From NCBI RefSeq assembly GCF_004521985.1, contig NZ_SBHZ01000005.1, positions 124,001-188,000 of the forward strand: DNA of 64,000 bases, given 5' to 3'. The notes below the pieces were generated by a model. It saw nothing but the letters and a program-made list of their open reading frames with translations, did no database searches and was not told where the DNA came from. Position numbers and translations under genes: made by a program. Of this stretch, positions 1 through 11,347 are shown piece by piece. Position 1 is the first letter of the stretch. Each line of letters opens with the position of its first letter. Source of the DNA: Ectopseudomonas khazarica (lineage in GTDB: Bacteria > Pseudomonadota > Gammaproteobacteria > Pseudomonadales > Pseudomonadaceae).

Positions 1-1904
<1,904 letters not shown>

Positions 1905-2726
1905 ATGTCGAGCCGCCGTTCGCTTGCATTCCCCCTGAGCGCCCTGCTCGTTCTGCTGTTCACGTTGCTTTCCTCTCCCTTGCTCAATGCCGCGCCGGCC
2001 GATGACCTGCTGCGCCTGCACCAGCTGCGCCTGGCGATGCAGAAGAGCCTGGGCGACTTCTACATGTACAACGGCATGGAAGGCGACCAGCGCTATGCGC
2101 GGATGATCGGCGAATCACTGCAGGACGTGCAGTCGCACCTCAGTGCCCTGGGCGACATGCCCGGCGACGCCAGCAAGGCCCTGCGCGCGCAGCTGCTGAG
2201 CAACTGGCAGAGCTACCACACCTCGCTCCAGGCATTGATGGAGGCCATGCGCACCAAGGGCTACACCGACCTGCAGCCGGTTGCCGACCTCGCCGACAGC
2301 AATCAGCGCCTGATGGCCATCAGTCAGGAGCTGTATCAGAAGATTCAACAGGAAAGCGGCCACAGCGTTCCGCCGCTCACCCAGAAAAGCCGCGAGCAGA
2401 GCCTGCTGATGCAGAACATCGCCCTGGACTATGCCTCGCGCAGCGCCTCGGTCGGCGCCAGCTTCTTCGGCGGTGGCGAGGAGCGGGCAATCGATGAGCT
2501 GGCGGGTGAGTTCGCCAGCAAGCTGGACAGTCTCAGCAGCGCGCAGCAGAACACGCCGGAAATCAGCGCTGCGCTGAACAGCATCGAGACCAAATGGCGT
2601 TACATCGAGAAATCGCTGCGCAACTACAACGAAAATACCGTACCTTTCCTGATCAGCAAGTATTCCGACAGCATCATCGAAGGCCTCGAAGGCGTATCGG
2701 CGCAATATGCCGCCAGCCAGCATTGA
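1905..2726 (+). CDS. Conserved secreted/periplasmic hypothetical protein
   Basis: 273 residues. The start at 1905 is preferred over the in-frame ATG at 1884 because GGAG lies 8 nt upstream. A signal peptide is clear: basic MSSRRS, a long Leu-rich hydrophobic core and a likely cleavage after LLNAA. The mature part is almost entirely alpha-helical and Gln/Leu/Ser rich, compatible with a periplasmic four-helix bundle. No catalytic motif is visible. Its place next to fadB looks conserved in Pseudomonas (from memory). Function unknown. A terminator follows at 2759. Confidence 0.8.
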   Translation: MSSRRSLAFPLSALLVLLFTLLSSPLLNAAPADDLLRLHQLRLAMQKSLGDFYMYNGMEGDQRYARMIGESLQDVQSHLSALGDMPGDASKALRAQLLSNWQSYHTSLQALMEAMRTKGYTDLQPVADLADSNQRLMAISQELYQKIQQESGHSVPPLTQKSREQSLLMQNIALDYASRSASVGASFFGGGEERAIDELAGEFASKLDSLSSAQQNTPEISAALNSIETKWRYIEKSLRNYNENTVPFLISKYSDSIIEGLEGVSAQYAASQH

Positions 2727-2758
2727 TGCCCTGCATTCCGGCCTGCCTGGCCACCTCC

Positions 2759-2788
2759 GCCCGGTGCTCGCACTGGGCTTTTTCTTTT
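2759..2788 (+). terminator. Rho-independent terminator after the secreted hypothetical gene
   Basis: Stem GCCCGGTG (2759-2766), loop CTCG, stem CACTGGGC (2771-2778), with one G-T pair. It is followed directly by TTTTTCTTTT. It separates the secreted protein gene from usp. Confidence 0.75.
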
Positions 2789-2870
2789 CCCTGCCATGAT
2801 CGGTCGCCCTATCGCATGCAATGGGGCCATACTTGATACAGCGCTATTTGCCTTTCACGAGGAGTTCACC

Positions 2871-3320
2871 ATGCCCTACCAGCATATTCTGGTCGCCGTA
2901 GACCTGACCGACGAATGCGACCCCGTGGTGGTTCGCGCACAGAAACTGGCGCAGGCCAGCGGAGCGAAGATGTCCTTGGTGCACATCGTCGAGCCCATGG
3001 CCATGGCCTTCGGTGGTGACGTGCCGATGGACCTGTCGATGCTGCAGCAACAGCAGTTCGAACAGGCCCGCGAGCGCCTGGACAGCTTCTCCGGCAAATA
3101 CCCCGAGCTCGCCGCGGACCAGCGCCACCTTGCCTACGGCCAGCCGCGCCAGGAAATCCACCGTCTCGCCGAAGAACAGGGCTGCGACCTGATCGTGGTC
3201 GGCAGCCATGGCCGCCACGGCCTGGCACTGCTGCTCGGCTCGACCGCCAACGACGTGCTGCATGGTGCGCCCTGCGACGTGCTCGCGGTGCGCCTGAAGA
3301 AGCCGGAAAAACACGCCTGA
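2871..3320 (+). CDS. Universal stress protein, UspA family
   Basis: 149-residue cytoplasmic single-domain Usp. It begins MPYQHILVAVDLTDE and carries the nucleotide-binding signature GSHGRHGLALLLGSTANDVL near residues 115-135 (G-x2-G-x9-G-S/T), so an ATP-binding subgroup is likely. The start at 2871 has AGGAG 6 nt upstream; the upstream in-frame ATG at 2796 has no ribosome site. Usp proteins of this class affect survival under stress or starvation. The substrate or partner is not predictable from the sequence. Confidence 0.92.
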   Translation: MPYQHILVAVDLTDECDPVVVRAQKLAQASGAKMSLVHIVEPMAMAFGGDVPMDLSMLQQQQFEQARERLDSFSGKYPELAADQRHLAYGQPRQEIHRLAEEQGCDLIVVGSHGRHGLALLLGSTANDVLHGAPCDVLAVRLKKPEKHA

Positions 3321-3325
3321 TCCTG

Positions 3326-3356
3326 TCTCCCGCGCGCATCGCTGAGCCGCGGGAGA
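3326..3356. terminator. Hairpin between convergent usp and DUF gene
   Basis: Perfect 9-bp inverted repeat TCTCCCGCG (3326-3334) and CGCGGGAGA (3348-3356) with a 13-nt loop in the short convergent gap. There is no strong T-run on either side. Probably a bidirectional transcription barrier. Confidence 0.5.
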
Positions 3357-3380
3357 TCACAACTGGCGGCGCTTCGTTGC

Positions 3381-4067
3381 TCAGTCGAAGGAATCGCCGG
3401 CACTCATGACCAGCGGACGGATCTTCTGCAGCTGAGTCTCCAGCGATACCGTCATGCTCGACGACAGGGAGAAGAAGGTGAGGAAGGCCTTGAGGTTCGA
3501 ATCACCCTCGCAGGTGTCGTGGATGCGCTGCCAGAACGCCTGATTGACCAGCTTCAGTTGCTGGAACAGGCGCACCAGCCCCTTGAGCTCCCAGTCGGCC
3601 AGACGCCCTTCACGCATGTTGAAGTACTGCCGCGTCAGGTAGAGCGACACCGCGCGCAGGATGAACTCCTGGTTATTGGCGAACGGCAGGTGATGCTGCG
3701 CCATGGGCCGCAGGCGCCCCAGCAGCGGGCAGGCGCTGGTGGCCATGATCACCCCCAGCAGCGCACGCAGCCCCTCCTCCAGGCCCAGGTGCTTGGTGTA
3801 CTCGCGCTCCGGCGTGCGAACCCAGACACTGGCTTTCTTGAACGCCGGCAAGCCACGGAAATCCTCGATCACCCGATGCAGGTCGACCGCCGCCGGGCAG
3901 TTGCTGAACTGCTCGCGGCTGAGCGGGCAGTTGCTGCACTGCTGGTGCCCGAGACGCGTCCAGGCAGGTGCCTGCTGAGCCTCCTCGGGGTCGTACTCCC
4001 GGTTCAGCTCGATCCGATAGCTGAACTGATGATTGTCATCCAGGGTGATGCGGTACTCGATGGCCAT
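3381..4067 (-). CDS. Conserved hypothetical protein (DUF6901-like)
   Basis: 228 residues, no signal peptide, predicted cytoplasmic. The N-terminus looks like a small beta domain (IEYRITLDDNHQFSYRIEL). It is followed by a cysteine cluster around residues 44-58 (CSNCPLS ... FSNCPAA) and one further Cys in TSACPLLGR, which could bind zinc or an Fe-S cluster. The remainder is helical. It begins 18 nt downstream of the uup stop on the same strand, so it is probably co-transcribed. I recognise it as a Pseudomonas-conserved uup neighbour but cannot assign a role. The DUF number is from memory. Confidence 0.8.
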   Translation of the reverse strand: MAIEYRITLDDNHQFSYRIELNREYDPEEAQQAPAWTRLGHQQCSNCPLSREQFSNCPAAVDLHRVIEDFRGLPAFKKASVWVRTPEREYTKHLGLEEGLRALLGVIMATSACPLLGRLRPMAQHHLPFANNQEFILRAVSLYLTRQYFNMREGRLADWELKGLVRLFQQLKLVNQAFWQRIHDTCEGDSNLKAFLTFFSLSSSMTVSLETQLQKIRPLVMSAGDSFD

Positions 4068-4084
4068 GCCTGTTCGTTCCTTCG

Positions 4085-6010
4085 TCAGCCTTCCAGCTCT
4101 GCCCAGCGCTCGATCAACCTGTCCAACTCCTTCTGCAGGTCATCGAGACGCGCCAATACGTCCGTGGTGGTCTGCACCGGCTGCTGATAGAAGCCGGGAT
4201 CCGCAATCCGTTCCTGCAGCGCGGCCATCTCCTGCTCCAGGGCATCGATCTGCCCGGGGATCGCTTCGAGTTCGCGCTGCAGCTTGTAGCTGAGTTTCTT
4301 CTTCGCCGGCTCGCTGCTTTCCTGAACCGGTTGTGGCGCCTCTGCCACCGGCGCCTCGACGACCGCGCTGGCCAGCTCGGCCTTGCCCGACTTGCTCTCG
4401 CCGACGCCGAGCAGGCGCGGCGAACCACCCTGGCGCAGCCAGTCCTGGTAGCCACCCACGTACTCGCGCACCTTGCCCTCGCCCTCGAACACCAGGGTGC
4501 TGGTCACGACATTGTCGAGGAAGGCACGATCATGGCTGACCATCAGCACCGTACCAGGGAAGTTAAGCAGGACTTCTTCGAGCAGTTCCAGAGTTTCTAC
4601 ATCCAGGTCGTTGGTCGGTTCATCGAGCACCAGCAGGTTGGCCGGCTTGCTGAACAGCTTCGCCAGCAACAGTCGTGCCCGTTCCCCCCCGGAGAGCGCC
4701 TTCACCGGGGTGCGCGCCCGCTGCGGACTGAACAGGAAGTCGCCCAGGTAGCTCAGCACGTGGCGGTTTTGCCCATCGATGCTGATGAAGTCGCGCCCTT
4801 CGGCGACGTTGTCGATCACCGTCTTCTCCGGCTCGAGCTGGTGACGCAATTGGTCGAAATATGCCACTTCCAGCTTGGTGCCCACTTCGATGCCGCCACT
4901 GCTCGGCTGCAGGTCACCCAGCAGCAGCTTGAGCAAGGTGGTCTTGCCGGTGCCGTTGGCGCCCAGCAGGCCGATGCGGTCGCCACGCTGCAGCACCATG
5001 GAGAAATCCCTGACCAGGAACGGACCGCCGGCATGAGCGAAACTGACGTTCTCCGCCACCATGACCTGCTTGCCGGACTTGTCCGCCGTCTCCAGCTGGA
5101 TGGTGGCCTTGCCCTGGCGCTCGCGACGCTCTGCGCGCTCGGCACGCATCGCCTTGAGCGCACGCACCCGGCCTTCGTTGCGCGTACGGCGTGCCTTGAT
5201 GCCCTGGCGAATCCACACCTCCTCCTGGGCCAGGCGCTTGTCGAACAGCGCGTTGGCGGTTTCCTCGGCGGCGAGCTGCTGCTCCTTGTGCACGAGGAAG
5301 CTGGCGTAGTCACCGTTCCAGTCGATCAGCCCGCCACGATCCAGTTCGAGGATGCGCGTGGCCAGGTTCTGCAGGAAGGAGCGGTCGTGGGTAATGAACA
5401 GCACGGCGCCGCCGAAGTCCTTCAGCGCTTCTTCGAGCCAGGCGATGGCGCCGATATCCAGGTGGTTGGTCGGTTCGTCGAGCAGCAGCAGATCCGGCTC
5501 GGAAACCAGCGCCTGCGCCAGCAGCACGCGGCGGCGCCAGCCACCGGACAGCTCGGCGAGAGTCTTGTCGGCAGGCAGCTGCAGGCGGCTCAGGGTGCTG
5601 TCGACCAGTTGCTGCAAACGCCAACCGTCCTTGGCTTCCAGCTCCTGCTGGACGTGCATCAGTTGCTCGAGATCGTCATCGCCCGAGATGTGCTGCGCCA
5701 GGTGGTGATAACGCGCCAGCAGCTCGCCGACTCCGGCCAGGCCTTCGGCGACCACGTCGAACACCGTGCGCTCGTCGGCACGCGGCAGCTCCTGCGGCAA
5801 CTCGCCGATCTTCAGCCCGGGCGCCCGCCAGATTTCGCCGTCATCCGGCATCTGGTCGCCCTTGACCAGGCGCAGCATGCTCGACTTGCCGGTACCGTTG
5901 CGGCCGATGATGCACACCCGTTCGCCCCGTGCGATCTGCCACGACACCCCGTCGAGCAGGGGCATGGCGCCATAGGCGAGGGATACGTCAGCGAACTTGA
6001 GCAGGGTCAT
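4085..6010 (-). CDS. uup: ABC-F family ATPase Uup
   Basis: Soluble tandem ATPase of the ABC-F class, which acts on ribosomes or structured DNA rather than transport. 641 residues against about 635 for E. coli Uup. Two ATPase domains are visible: Walker A GRNGTGKSS and GANGTGKTT, signatures LSGGWRRR and LSGGERAR, and DEPTNHLD and DEPTNDLD Walker B segments. The linker between them is charged, and the C-terminus is a coiled-coil typical of Uup. The start is chosen at 6010 (MTLLKFADVSL) with GGAG upstream. The open frame continues up to 6157, but that extension is not family-like. Confidence 0.95.
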   Translation of the reverse strand: MTLLKFADVSLAYGAMPLLDGVSWQIARGERVCIIGRNGTGKSSMLRLVKGDQMPDDGEIWRAPGLKIGELPQELPRADERTVFDVVAEGLAGVGELLARYHHLAQHISGDDDLEQLMHVQQELEAKDGWRLQQLVDSTLSRLQLPADKTLAELSGGWRRRVLLAQALVSEPDLLLLDEPTNHLDIGAIAWLEEALKDFGGAVLFITHDRSFLQNLATRILELDRGGLIDWNGDYASFLVHKEQQLAAEETANALFDKRLAQEEVWIRQGIKARRTRNEGRVRALKAMRAERAERRERQGKATIQLETADKSGKQVMVAENVSFAHAGGPFLVRDFSMVLQRGDRIGLLGANGTGKTTLLKLLLGDLQPSSGGIEVGTKLEVAYFDQLRHQLEPEKTVIDNVAEGRDFISIDGQNRHVLSYLGDFLFSPQRARTPVKALSGGERARLLLAKLFSKPANLLVLDEPTNDLDVETLELLEEVLLNFPGTVLMVSHDRAFLDNVVTSTLVFEGEGKVREYVGGYQDWLRQGGSPRLLGVGESKSGKAELASAVVEAPVAEAPQPVQESSEPAKKKLSYKLQRELEAIPGQIDALEQEMAALQERIADPGFYQQPVQTTTDVLARLDDLQKELDRLIERWAELEG

Positions 6011-6244
6011 GGGCATCTCCAGAAACAGGGGGCGCATTCTACCCGAGATGCAACCGGGCTGTTGCCGTTTCGCGCCGGCAACGGCATCCACCAGAATGAC
6101 GATCTGGAGCCCCGGTGCCGCTTTTTTGCCGCATATGTCCGTCCGGCGCTGCGCCATTCACCCTGCCTCAATGAAGCGCTAAGCTAGACGTATGCAACAA
6201 CACGGACCGTGTTGCCCAATCACCTGCTTGCCCCTGGATATACC

Positions 6245-8173
6245 ATGCGCAGTCGCTTTCTCTCCGTAATTTCCTGCCTGATCCTCACCTCCGCCGGCGT
6301 CGCCAGCGCCGAAGCCGCCAGCCTTGCCCAGCAGCGCCAGTACTACGACGAAGCCAAGCGCGCACTGGCCAAGGGCGACAGCGGTCCCTACCGCACCTAC
6401 CAGACAGCGCTGCGTGACTACCCGCTGACGCCCTACCTGACCTACGACGACCTGACCAGCCGGCTCAAGTCCGCCAGCAATGCCGAGATCGAGAAGTTTC
6501 TCGCCGAGCATGGCGACCTGCCGCAAGCCAGCTGGATGAAGCTGCGCTGGTTGCGCATGCTGGCCGAGCGCGGCGACTGGAAACCCTTTCTCGCGCACTA
6601 CGATCCGGCGATGAACTTCACCGAACTGGACTGCCTCTACGGCCAGTACCAGATGACCCATGGCCAGGTCGCGGAAGGCAATGCCACGGCCGAGAAGCTC
6701 TGGCTGGTGGGCAAGTCGCAACCCAATGCCTGCGACCCGCTGTTCGAGCGCTGGACGGCCAACGGCCAGCTCACGGAGAGCCGCCGCTGGCAGCGCACCA
6801 AGCTGGCCGTCGAGGCCGGCAACTACGGTTTGGCCAACTACCTGGTCAAGGGGCTGTCCACCCTCGGCACCCACGGCAAGCTGTTGCTCGAAGTGGCGCA
6901 GAAACCGCAAACCCTGAAGCAGACCGCACGCTTCGCTCCGGCCGACGAGGCAATGGGCGACGTGGTCGGTCTCGGCCTGCGTCGCCTGGCCCGGCAGAGC
7001 CCGGAAGACGCCCTGCCGCTGCTGGACAGCTACGCGCAGCGCATGAAGTTCTCCGAACAGGAGAAGGTCGCCATCGCCCGGCAGATCGGCCTGACCCTGG
7101 CCAAGCGCTTCGACATGCGCGGGCTGCAGGTGATGGCCAAGTACGACCCGGAACTGCGCGACAACAGCGTCAGCGAGTGGCGCGCACGGCTGCTGCTGCG
7201 CAACGCTCGCTGGGATGAGGCCTACCAGCTGACCCAGCGCATGCCGGCCGAGCTGGCCAGCAGCAACCGCTGGCGCTACTGGAACGCCCGCAGCCTGCAA
7301 CTGGCCCAGCCCAACAGCCAGCAACCGGCCGTGCTGTTCCAGGCACTGGCCAAGGAGCGTGACTTCTACGGTTTCATGGCCGCCGACCAGGTCAAGGCCC
7401 CCTACCAGCTGAACAACCAGCCGCTGCACATCGACCCCAAGGTCATCCAGAAGGTGCGCAACACGGCCGGCATCCGCCGCGCCATGGAGTTCCACGCCCT
7501 GGGGCAGATCGTCGACGGCCGGCGCGAGTGGTACCACGTCAGCCGCCTGTTCAGTCGCGATGAACTGGTGGCCCAGGCACGCCTGGCCTACGACATGGAG
7601 TGGTACTTCCCCGCCATCCGCACCATCAGCCAGGCCCAGTACTGGGACGACCTGGAAGTGCGCTTCCCCATGGCGCACCGGGATGACCTGGTGCGTGAAG
7701 CGCGACGCCGTGACATCCATTCGAGCTGGGTATTCGCCATCACCCGCCAGGAGAGCGCGTTCATGGCCGACGCCCGCTCCCATGCCGGCGCGATGGGCCT
7801 GATGCAGCTGATGCCGGCCACCGCCCGGGAAACCGCACGCAAGTTCGGCATTCCGCTGTCCTCGGCGAAGCAGGCGATCAACCCGGAGACCAACATCCAG
7901 CTGGGCGCCGCCTACCTGAGCCAGGTGTATGGGCAGTTCAACGGCAACCGCGTGCTCGCCTCGGCGGCCTACAACGCCGGTCCAGGCCGCGTGCGCCAGT
8001 GGCTGCGCGGCGCCAATCACCTGAGCTATGACGTCTGGGTGGAGAACATCCCGTTCGACGAGACCCGCCAGTACGTGCAGAACGTGCTGTCCTACTCGGT
8101 CATCTACGGCCAGAAGCTCAATGCCCCCCACCCGCTGGTGGCCTGGAACGAGCGCTTCTTCGACGACCAGTGA
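6245..8173 (+). CDS. slt: Soluble lytic murein transglycosylase Slt70
   Basis: Periplasmic enzyme cleaving the MurNAc-GlcNAc bond with formation of 1,6-anhydromuropeptides. 642 residues, like Slt70. A signal peptide ends near SAEAAS at residue 25. A long alpha-helical superhelical region precedes the C-terminal lysozyme-like domain, which has TRQESAF (catalytic Glu503), GAMGLMQLMPATA and the AYNAGPGR motif. The start at 6245 gives the intact signal peptide. Transcribed divergently from uup. Confidence 0.95.
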   Translation: MRSRFLSVISCLILTSAGVASAEAASLAQQRQYYDEAKRALAKGDSGPYRTYQTALRDYPLTPYLTYDDLTSRLKSASNAEIEKFLAEHGDLPQASWMKLRWLRMLAERGDWKPFLAHYDPAMNFTELDCLYGQYQMTHGQVAEGNATAEKLWLVGKSQPNACDPLFERWTANGQLTESRRWQRTKLAVEAGNYGLANYLVKGLSTLGTHGKLLLEVAQKPQTLKQTARFAPADEAMGDVVGLGLRRLARQSPEDALPLLDSYAQRMKFSEQEKVAIARQIGLTLAKRFDMRGLQVMAKYDPELRDNSVSEWRARLLLRNARWDEAYQLTQRMPAELASSNRWRYWNARSLQLAQPNSQQPAVLFQALAKERDFYGFMAADQVKAPYQLNNQPLHIDPKVIQKVRNTAGIRRAMEFHALGQIVDGRREWYHVSRLFSRDELVAQARLAYDMEWYFPAIRTISQAQYWDDLEVRFPMAHRDDLVREARRRDIHSSWVFAITRQESAFMADARSHAGAMGLMQLMPATARETARKFGIPLSSAKQAINPETNIQLGAAYLSQVYGQFNGNRVLASAAYNAGPGRVRQWLRGANHLSYDVWVENIPFDETRQYVQNVLSYSVIYGQKLNAPHPLVAWNERFFDDQ

Positions 8174-8183
8174 AACCGCGTGC

Positions 8184-8226
8184 GCTGCAAGCCATGAACG
8201 CTGAACACAGCGCTCCGGCTTGCAGC
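8184..8226. repeat. Inverted repeat between convergent slt and MOSC gene
   Basis: Perfect 10-bp arms GCTGCAAGCC (8184-8193) and GGCTTGCAGC (8217-8226), with a smaller nested GCTGAACACAGC between them. No T-run. Probably a bidirectional terminator. The GGCTTGCAGC arm is seen again near 12073, at another convergent gene end. Confidence 0.5.
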
Positions 8227-8247
8227 CCGAGGCTCATGGCCTGCGGC

Positions 8248-9054
8248 TTATTCCAGCACCTCGACCGGCATGCCCACCTGCAGCTCGCCTACGCCGCGCG
8301 GTAGCAGGTTCTGACCGAAGTACACATCGCCATCGCGCTCACGGTAGGTCTTCAGCGTGGCCAACGGTTCACGCTGGGCATGGCGCTCGCCGGTCTGCGG
8401 ATCGACGGTGGTGAGGATGCAGCGCGAACAGCCCTTGGCCACGTCGAACTCCACCTCGCCAATGCGAATGCGCTTCCAGCTGTCTTCCGCGTAGGCCTCG
8501 CTGCCGGTGACCACCAGGTTGGGACGGAAGCGCAGCATCGACAGCGGCTGGCCGACACGCCGCGACAAGTCGTCCAGCGACGCCTGGCCGATCAGCAGCA
8601 GCGGGAAACCATCGGCGAAGGCCACCCGGTCCCCTGGCTGCGCATAGGCGGTATCGACCTGGCGGGTACGCTCGTCCGGCACCTGTACCAGGCGACAGGA
8701 CTTGCCCAGCAGCGCACTGAGCCAGGCGGCCGCTTCGTCGCCGGCATCCGGCACGCGCAGGCTGTCACGCCAGACGGTCACACCGCGCAACGCCTGATCC
8801 GGCTCGGGAAGCGCGACGCACAGATCCTCGACCCCGGCCGCGCTGAGCGTCAGGCCGCCACGCCCGTCGTACAGGGCGCTCAGCTGGCTCATCTGCGGCA
8901 GCAGGCGTTGCGTGATGAAGCGACCGCTGTCGGAATCGACCACCATCCAGCGGCGGTCGCCATTGAGCCCCAGGCCATCGACCGCGCTGCGCTGCAGCGC
9001 CTCGCCGCGCCCGGACTTGAGCGGATAGCGGTACAGCTCCGAAAGACTCGGCAT
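8248..9054 (-). CDS. MOSC domain-containing protein (YcbX-like)
   Basis: 268 residues: an N-terminal MOSC beta-barrel (YRYPLKSGRGEAL, GDRRWMVVD) followed by the C-terminal MOSC domain. It contains the conserved cysteine segment GCSRCILTTVDP near residue 207, where the molybdenum cofactor sulfur or Mo ligand is expected. The family includes YcbX and mARC proteins, which reduce N-hydroxylated compounds with molybdenum cofactor. There is no fused ferredoxin domain (YcbX has one), so a separate electron donor would be needed. Convergent with slt. Confidence 0.88.
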   Translation of the reverse strand: MPSLSELYRYPLKSGRGEALQRSAVDGLGLNGDRRWMVVDSDSGRFITQRLLPQMSQLSALYDGRGGLTLSAAGVEDLCVALPEPDQALRGVTVWRDSLRVPDAGDEAAAWLSALLGKSCRLVQVPDERTRQVDTAYAQPGDRVAFADGFPLLLIGQASLDDLSRRVGQPLSMLRFRPNLVVTGSEAYAEDSWKRIRIGEVEFDVAKGCSRCILTTVDPQTGERHAQREPLATLKTYRERDGDVYFGQNLLPRGVGELQVGMPVEVLE

Positions 9055-9226
9055 GGGTCAGCTCCCTGTTGGCAAAACGCCGTTATACGAGCTGACGCCG
9101 ATGCTCACAAGCACCAGGCTGCAGGAAACAGGGTAAACCCGGGTAGCGGGTTAGGGATGGGCAGCGTCAGCGCCGGACGGTCGCCCGCCCACGCTGCGAC
9201 GCAAGGACGAAGCCTGGCGTGCAGCC

Positions 9227-10162
9227 CTAGCGGGGCTCGTCGAGCTCCAGGCGCGTGCGGATCACGTCCACCAGCTTGTCCGGCTGGAACTTGGAGAGGA
9301 AACCGTCGCAGCCGACCTTCTTCACCATGGCCTCGTTGAAACTGCCGGACAGCGAGGTGTGCAACACCACGTAGAGGTCCTTGAGGCGCGGGTCGCTGCG
9401 AATCTCGCTGGTCAGCCGGTAGCCGTCCATTTCCGGCATCTCGGCATCGGTGAAGACCATCAGCAGCTTGTCGGTCATCACCTCACCGCTGTCGGCCCAC
9501 TTCTTCAGCAGGTTGAAGGCCTTGAGGCCGTCGCTGGCCATGTGCAGGCGAATGCCCAGCTGGGTCAGGGTGTCACGCAGCTGGCTGAGCGCCACGCTGG
9601 AGTCGTCGACCAGCAGGACCTCACGACCACGCGCCTTCTCCAGCAGCGGGTCGGCCAGCTTCTCGGCCGATACCTTGGTGCTCATCGGCACGATCTCGGC
9701 CAGCACCTTCTCCACGTCGATCACCTCGACGATCTGCTCGTCGACCTTGGTGATGGCGGTCAGGTAGTGCTGCCGGCCGGCACCGCCAGGGGGCGGCTGG
9801 ATCGACTCCCAGTTGAGGTTGAGGATGCGGTCGACGCTGCCGACCAGAAATGCCTGCACGGAGCGGTTGTATTCGGTGACGATGATGGTGCTGCGCTCAT
9901 CCGGCACCAGCGGGCGCATGCCGATGGACTGAGACAGGTCGATCACCGGCAGGGTCTGACCACGCAGGTTGACCACGCCACAGACGAAGCGATGGCGCTG
10001 GGGCATCAGCGTCAGCTTGGGCATCTGCAGGACTTCCTGCACCTTGAACACGTTGATCGCGAACAGCTGCCGGCCGCCCAGGCGGAACATGAGGATTTCC
10101 AGGCGGTTTTCGCCGACCAGTTGCGTGCGTTGATCTACTGAATCAAGAATGCCGGCCATCAT
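9227..10162 (-). CDS. cheV: Chemotaxis protein CheV (CheW-receiver fusion)
   Basis: 311 residues in the standard CheV order. A CheW-like coupling domain (about residues 15-165; FVCGVVNLRGQTLPVIDLS) is followed by a response-regulator receiver domain (about 180-305). The receiver has the acidic pair VLLVDDSS, the phospho-acceptor in FTDAEMPEMDG and a Lys in FLSKFQPD. It links receptors to CheA, with phosphorylation thought to tune adaptation. Two adjacent ATGs (10162, 10159) follow GGGAG; the second has the better spacing. No flagellar genes are adjacent, and the nearest chemoreceptor in the window is at 48.9 kb. Confidence 0.94.
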   Translation of the reverse strand: MMAGILDSVDQRTQLVGENRLEILMFRLGGRQLFAINVFKVQEVLQMPKLTLMPQRHRFVCGVVNLRGQTLPVIDLSQSIGMRPLVPDERSTIIVTEYNRSVQAFLVGSVDRILNLNWESIQPPPGGAGRQHYLTAITKVDEQIVEVIDVEKVLAEIVPMSTKVSAEKLADPLLEKARGREVLLVDDSSVALSQLRDTLTQLGIRLHMASDGLKAFNLLKKWADSGEVMTDKLLMVFTDAEMPEMDGYRLTSEIRSDPRLKDLYVVLHTSLSGSFNEAMVKKVGCDGFLSKFQPDKLVDVIRTRLELDEPR

Positions 10163-10257
10163 GCGCTCCCGTGGTGTTTAGTGAGTCTAGCCTGCCATTA
10201 GGGTTATCGGCGAGCGGCCGGCAGACTGTAGCATTGCTGGCGCTCAGCCATCATGCC

Positions 10258-11172
10258 TCAGCCCTCCTCACCTGACCAGCGACCGAGTAGCGGGGAATGC
10301 TCCGGCAGGTGCAGACGCAGGGCAGCAGGCACCGCGTCGAAACGCAGGCGCTCGCTCGTCATCGGCTCGCCATCGAGGTTGAGGTCGAGCCCCTCGCTGG
10401 CCTCGACCTCGACCCAGGGCAGGCGGGCGTTGATCGCCACGCTCTGCAGGCCGCGCATGCCGCCCGACAGCAGGGTGCCCAGGGTCGTCACCACATCCTG
10501 CGCGGCCGGTACGATGCAGACGTCCAGCAGGCCGTCGTCGACCCTGGCCTGCGGGCACAGCACATGGCCGCCGCCGGCCTGGCGGCCGTTGCCGATGCCC
10601 AGCGCGAGAAACTCCCCCTGCCAGTCGAAGTCAGGCCCGTGAAAGCGCCCCGTGGCGGCGCGCACCTCGGAAAAGCGGCTGAGCCCGGTGAGCAGATAGG
10701 CGGCGCCACCCAGCACCTTCTTCAGTTCTTCCGGCGTGTTGGCGGTGACGTTGGAGCCGAAGCCGCCCGTGGCCATGTTGAGGAAGGCACGTTCGCCCGC
10801 CATGCCGATATCCACGCTCACCGGCTCGACCTCCAGCAGCGCCAGCGCGGCGGCGGGGGCCAGGGCGATACCGGCGGCGTGGGCAAAGTCATTGGCGGTG
10901 CCCAGTGGCAGCAGCGCCAGGCTCGCCTCGCTCCGCGCCCTGACCAGCGCCTCCACCACATCGCGCAGGGTGCCATCGCCACCGCCGGCGATCAGCGTCC
11001 GATAGCCGGCCGCCAGCCCTTCCTCGACCAGTCGTTCGGCGTCACCGCCTTCCCAGGTCAGGCGCACCGCCAGGTCCCAGCCACGCTCGCGCAGGCCGTT
11101 CACCGCCGCCCTCACCTCTTCGTTCAGTGCCTGTTTGCCATGCAGGATCAGCCAGGCCTTGCGCTCGCCCAT
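10258..11172 (-). CDS. Lipid kinase, YegS/diacylglycerol-kinase-catalytic family
   Basis: 304 residues. It has the DAGK catalytic signature GGGDGTL at residues 63-69 and LPLGTANDFA at 88-97, followed by the beta-sandwich domain with LNMATGGFGS. YegS proteins phosphorylate lipids such as phosphatidylglycerol in vitro. The physiological substrate is unclear. Cytoplasmic, membrane-associating. Same strand as cheV, 95 nt upstream of it. Divergent from the pirin gene across an AT-rich spacer (11215-11285). Confidence 0.9.
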   Translation of the reverse strand: MGERKAWLILHGKQALNEEVRAAVNGLRERGWDLAVRLTWEGGDAERLVEEGLAAGYRTLIAGGGDGTLRDVVEALVRARSEASLALLPLGTANDFAHAAGIALAPAAALALLEVEPVSVDIGMAGERAFLNMATGGFGSNVTANTPEELKKVLGGAAYLLTGLSRFSEVRAATGRFHGPDFDWQGEFLALGIGNGRQAGGGHVLCPQARVDDGLLDVCIVPAAQDVVTTLGTLLSGGMRGLQSVAINARLPWVEVEASEGLDLNLDGEPMTSERLRFDAVPAALRLHLPEHSPLLGRWSGEEG

Positions 11173-11347
11173 CGCACTCCTCCTTGAAGGGTTCAGCGAA
11201 AGCCTAGTGCTTGGCCTTCGCGAAAATAATCGAATGAATCGATGTTAATACCAAAAATATTGCGCTTTAAAATCGATTAAACCAAATGGATCATGCCGCC
11301 ATCGACACTGCCCGGGACTCAGCCCTGGCGTGACAGGAGGATTGACC

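Noticed and set aside
4331..6187. 618-codon open frame on the plus strand
   Set aside because: Antisense to uup, whose ATP-binding motifs are clear.
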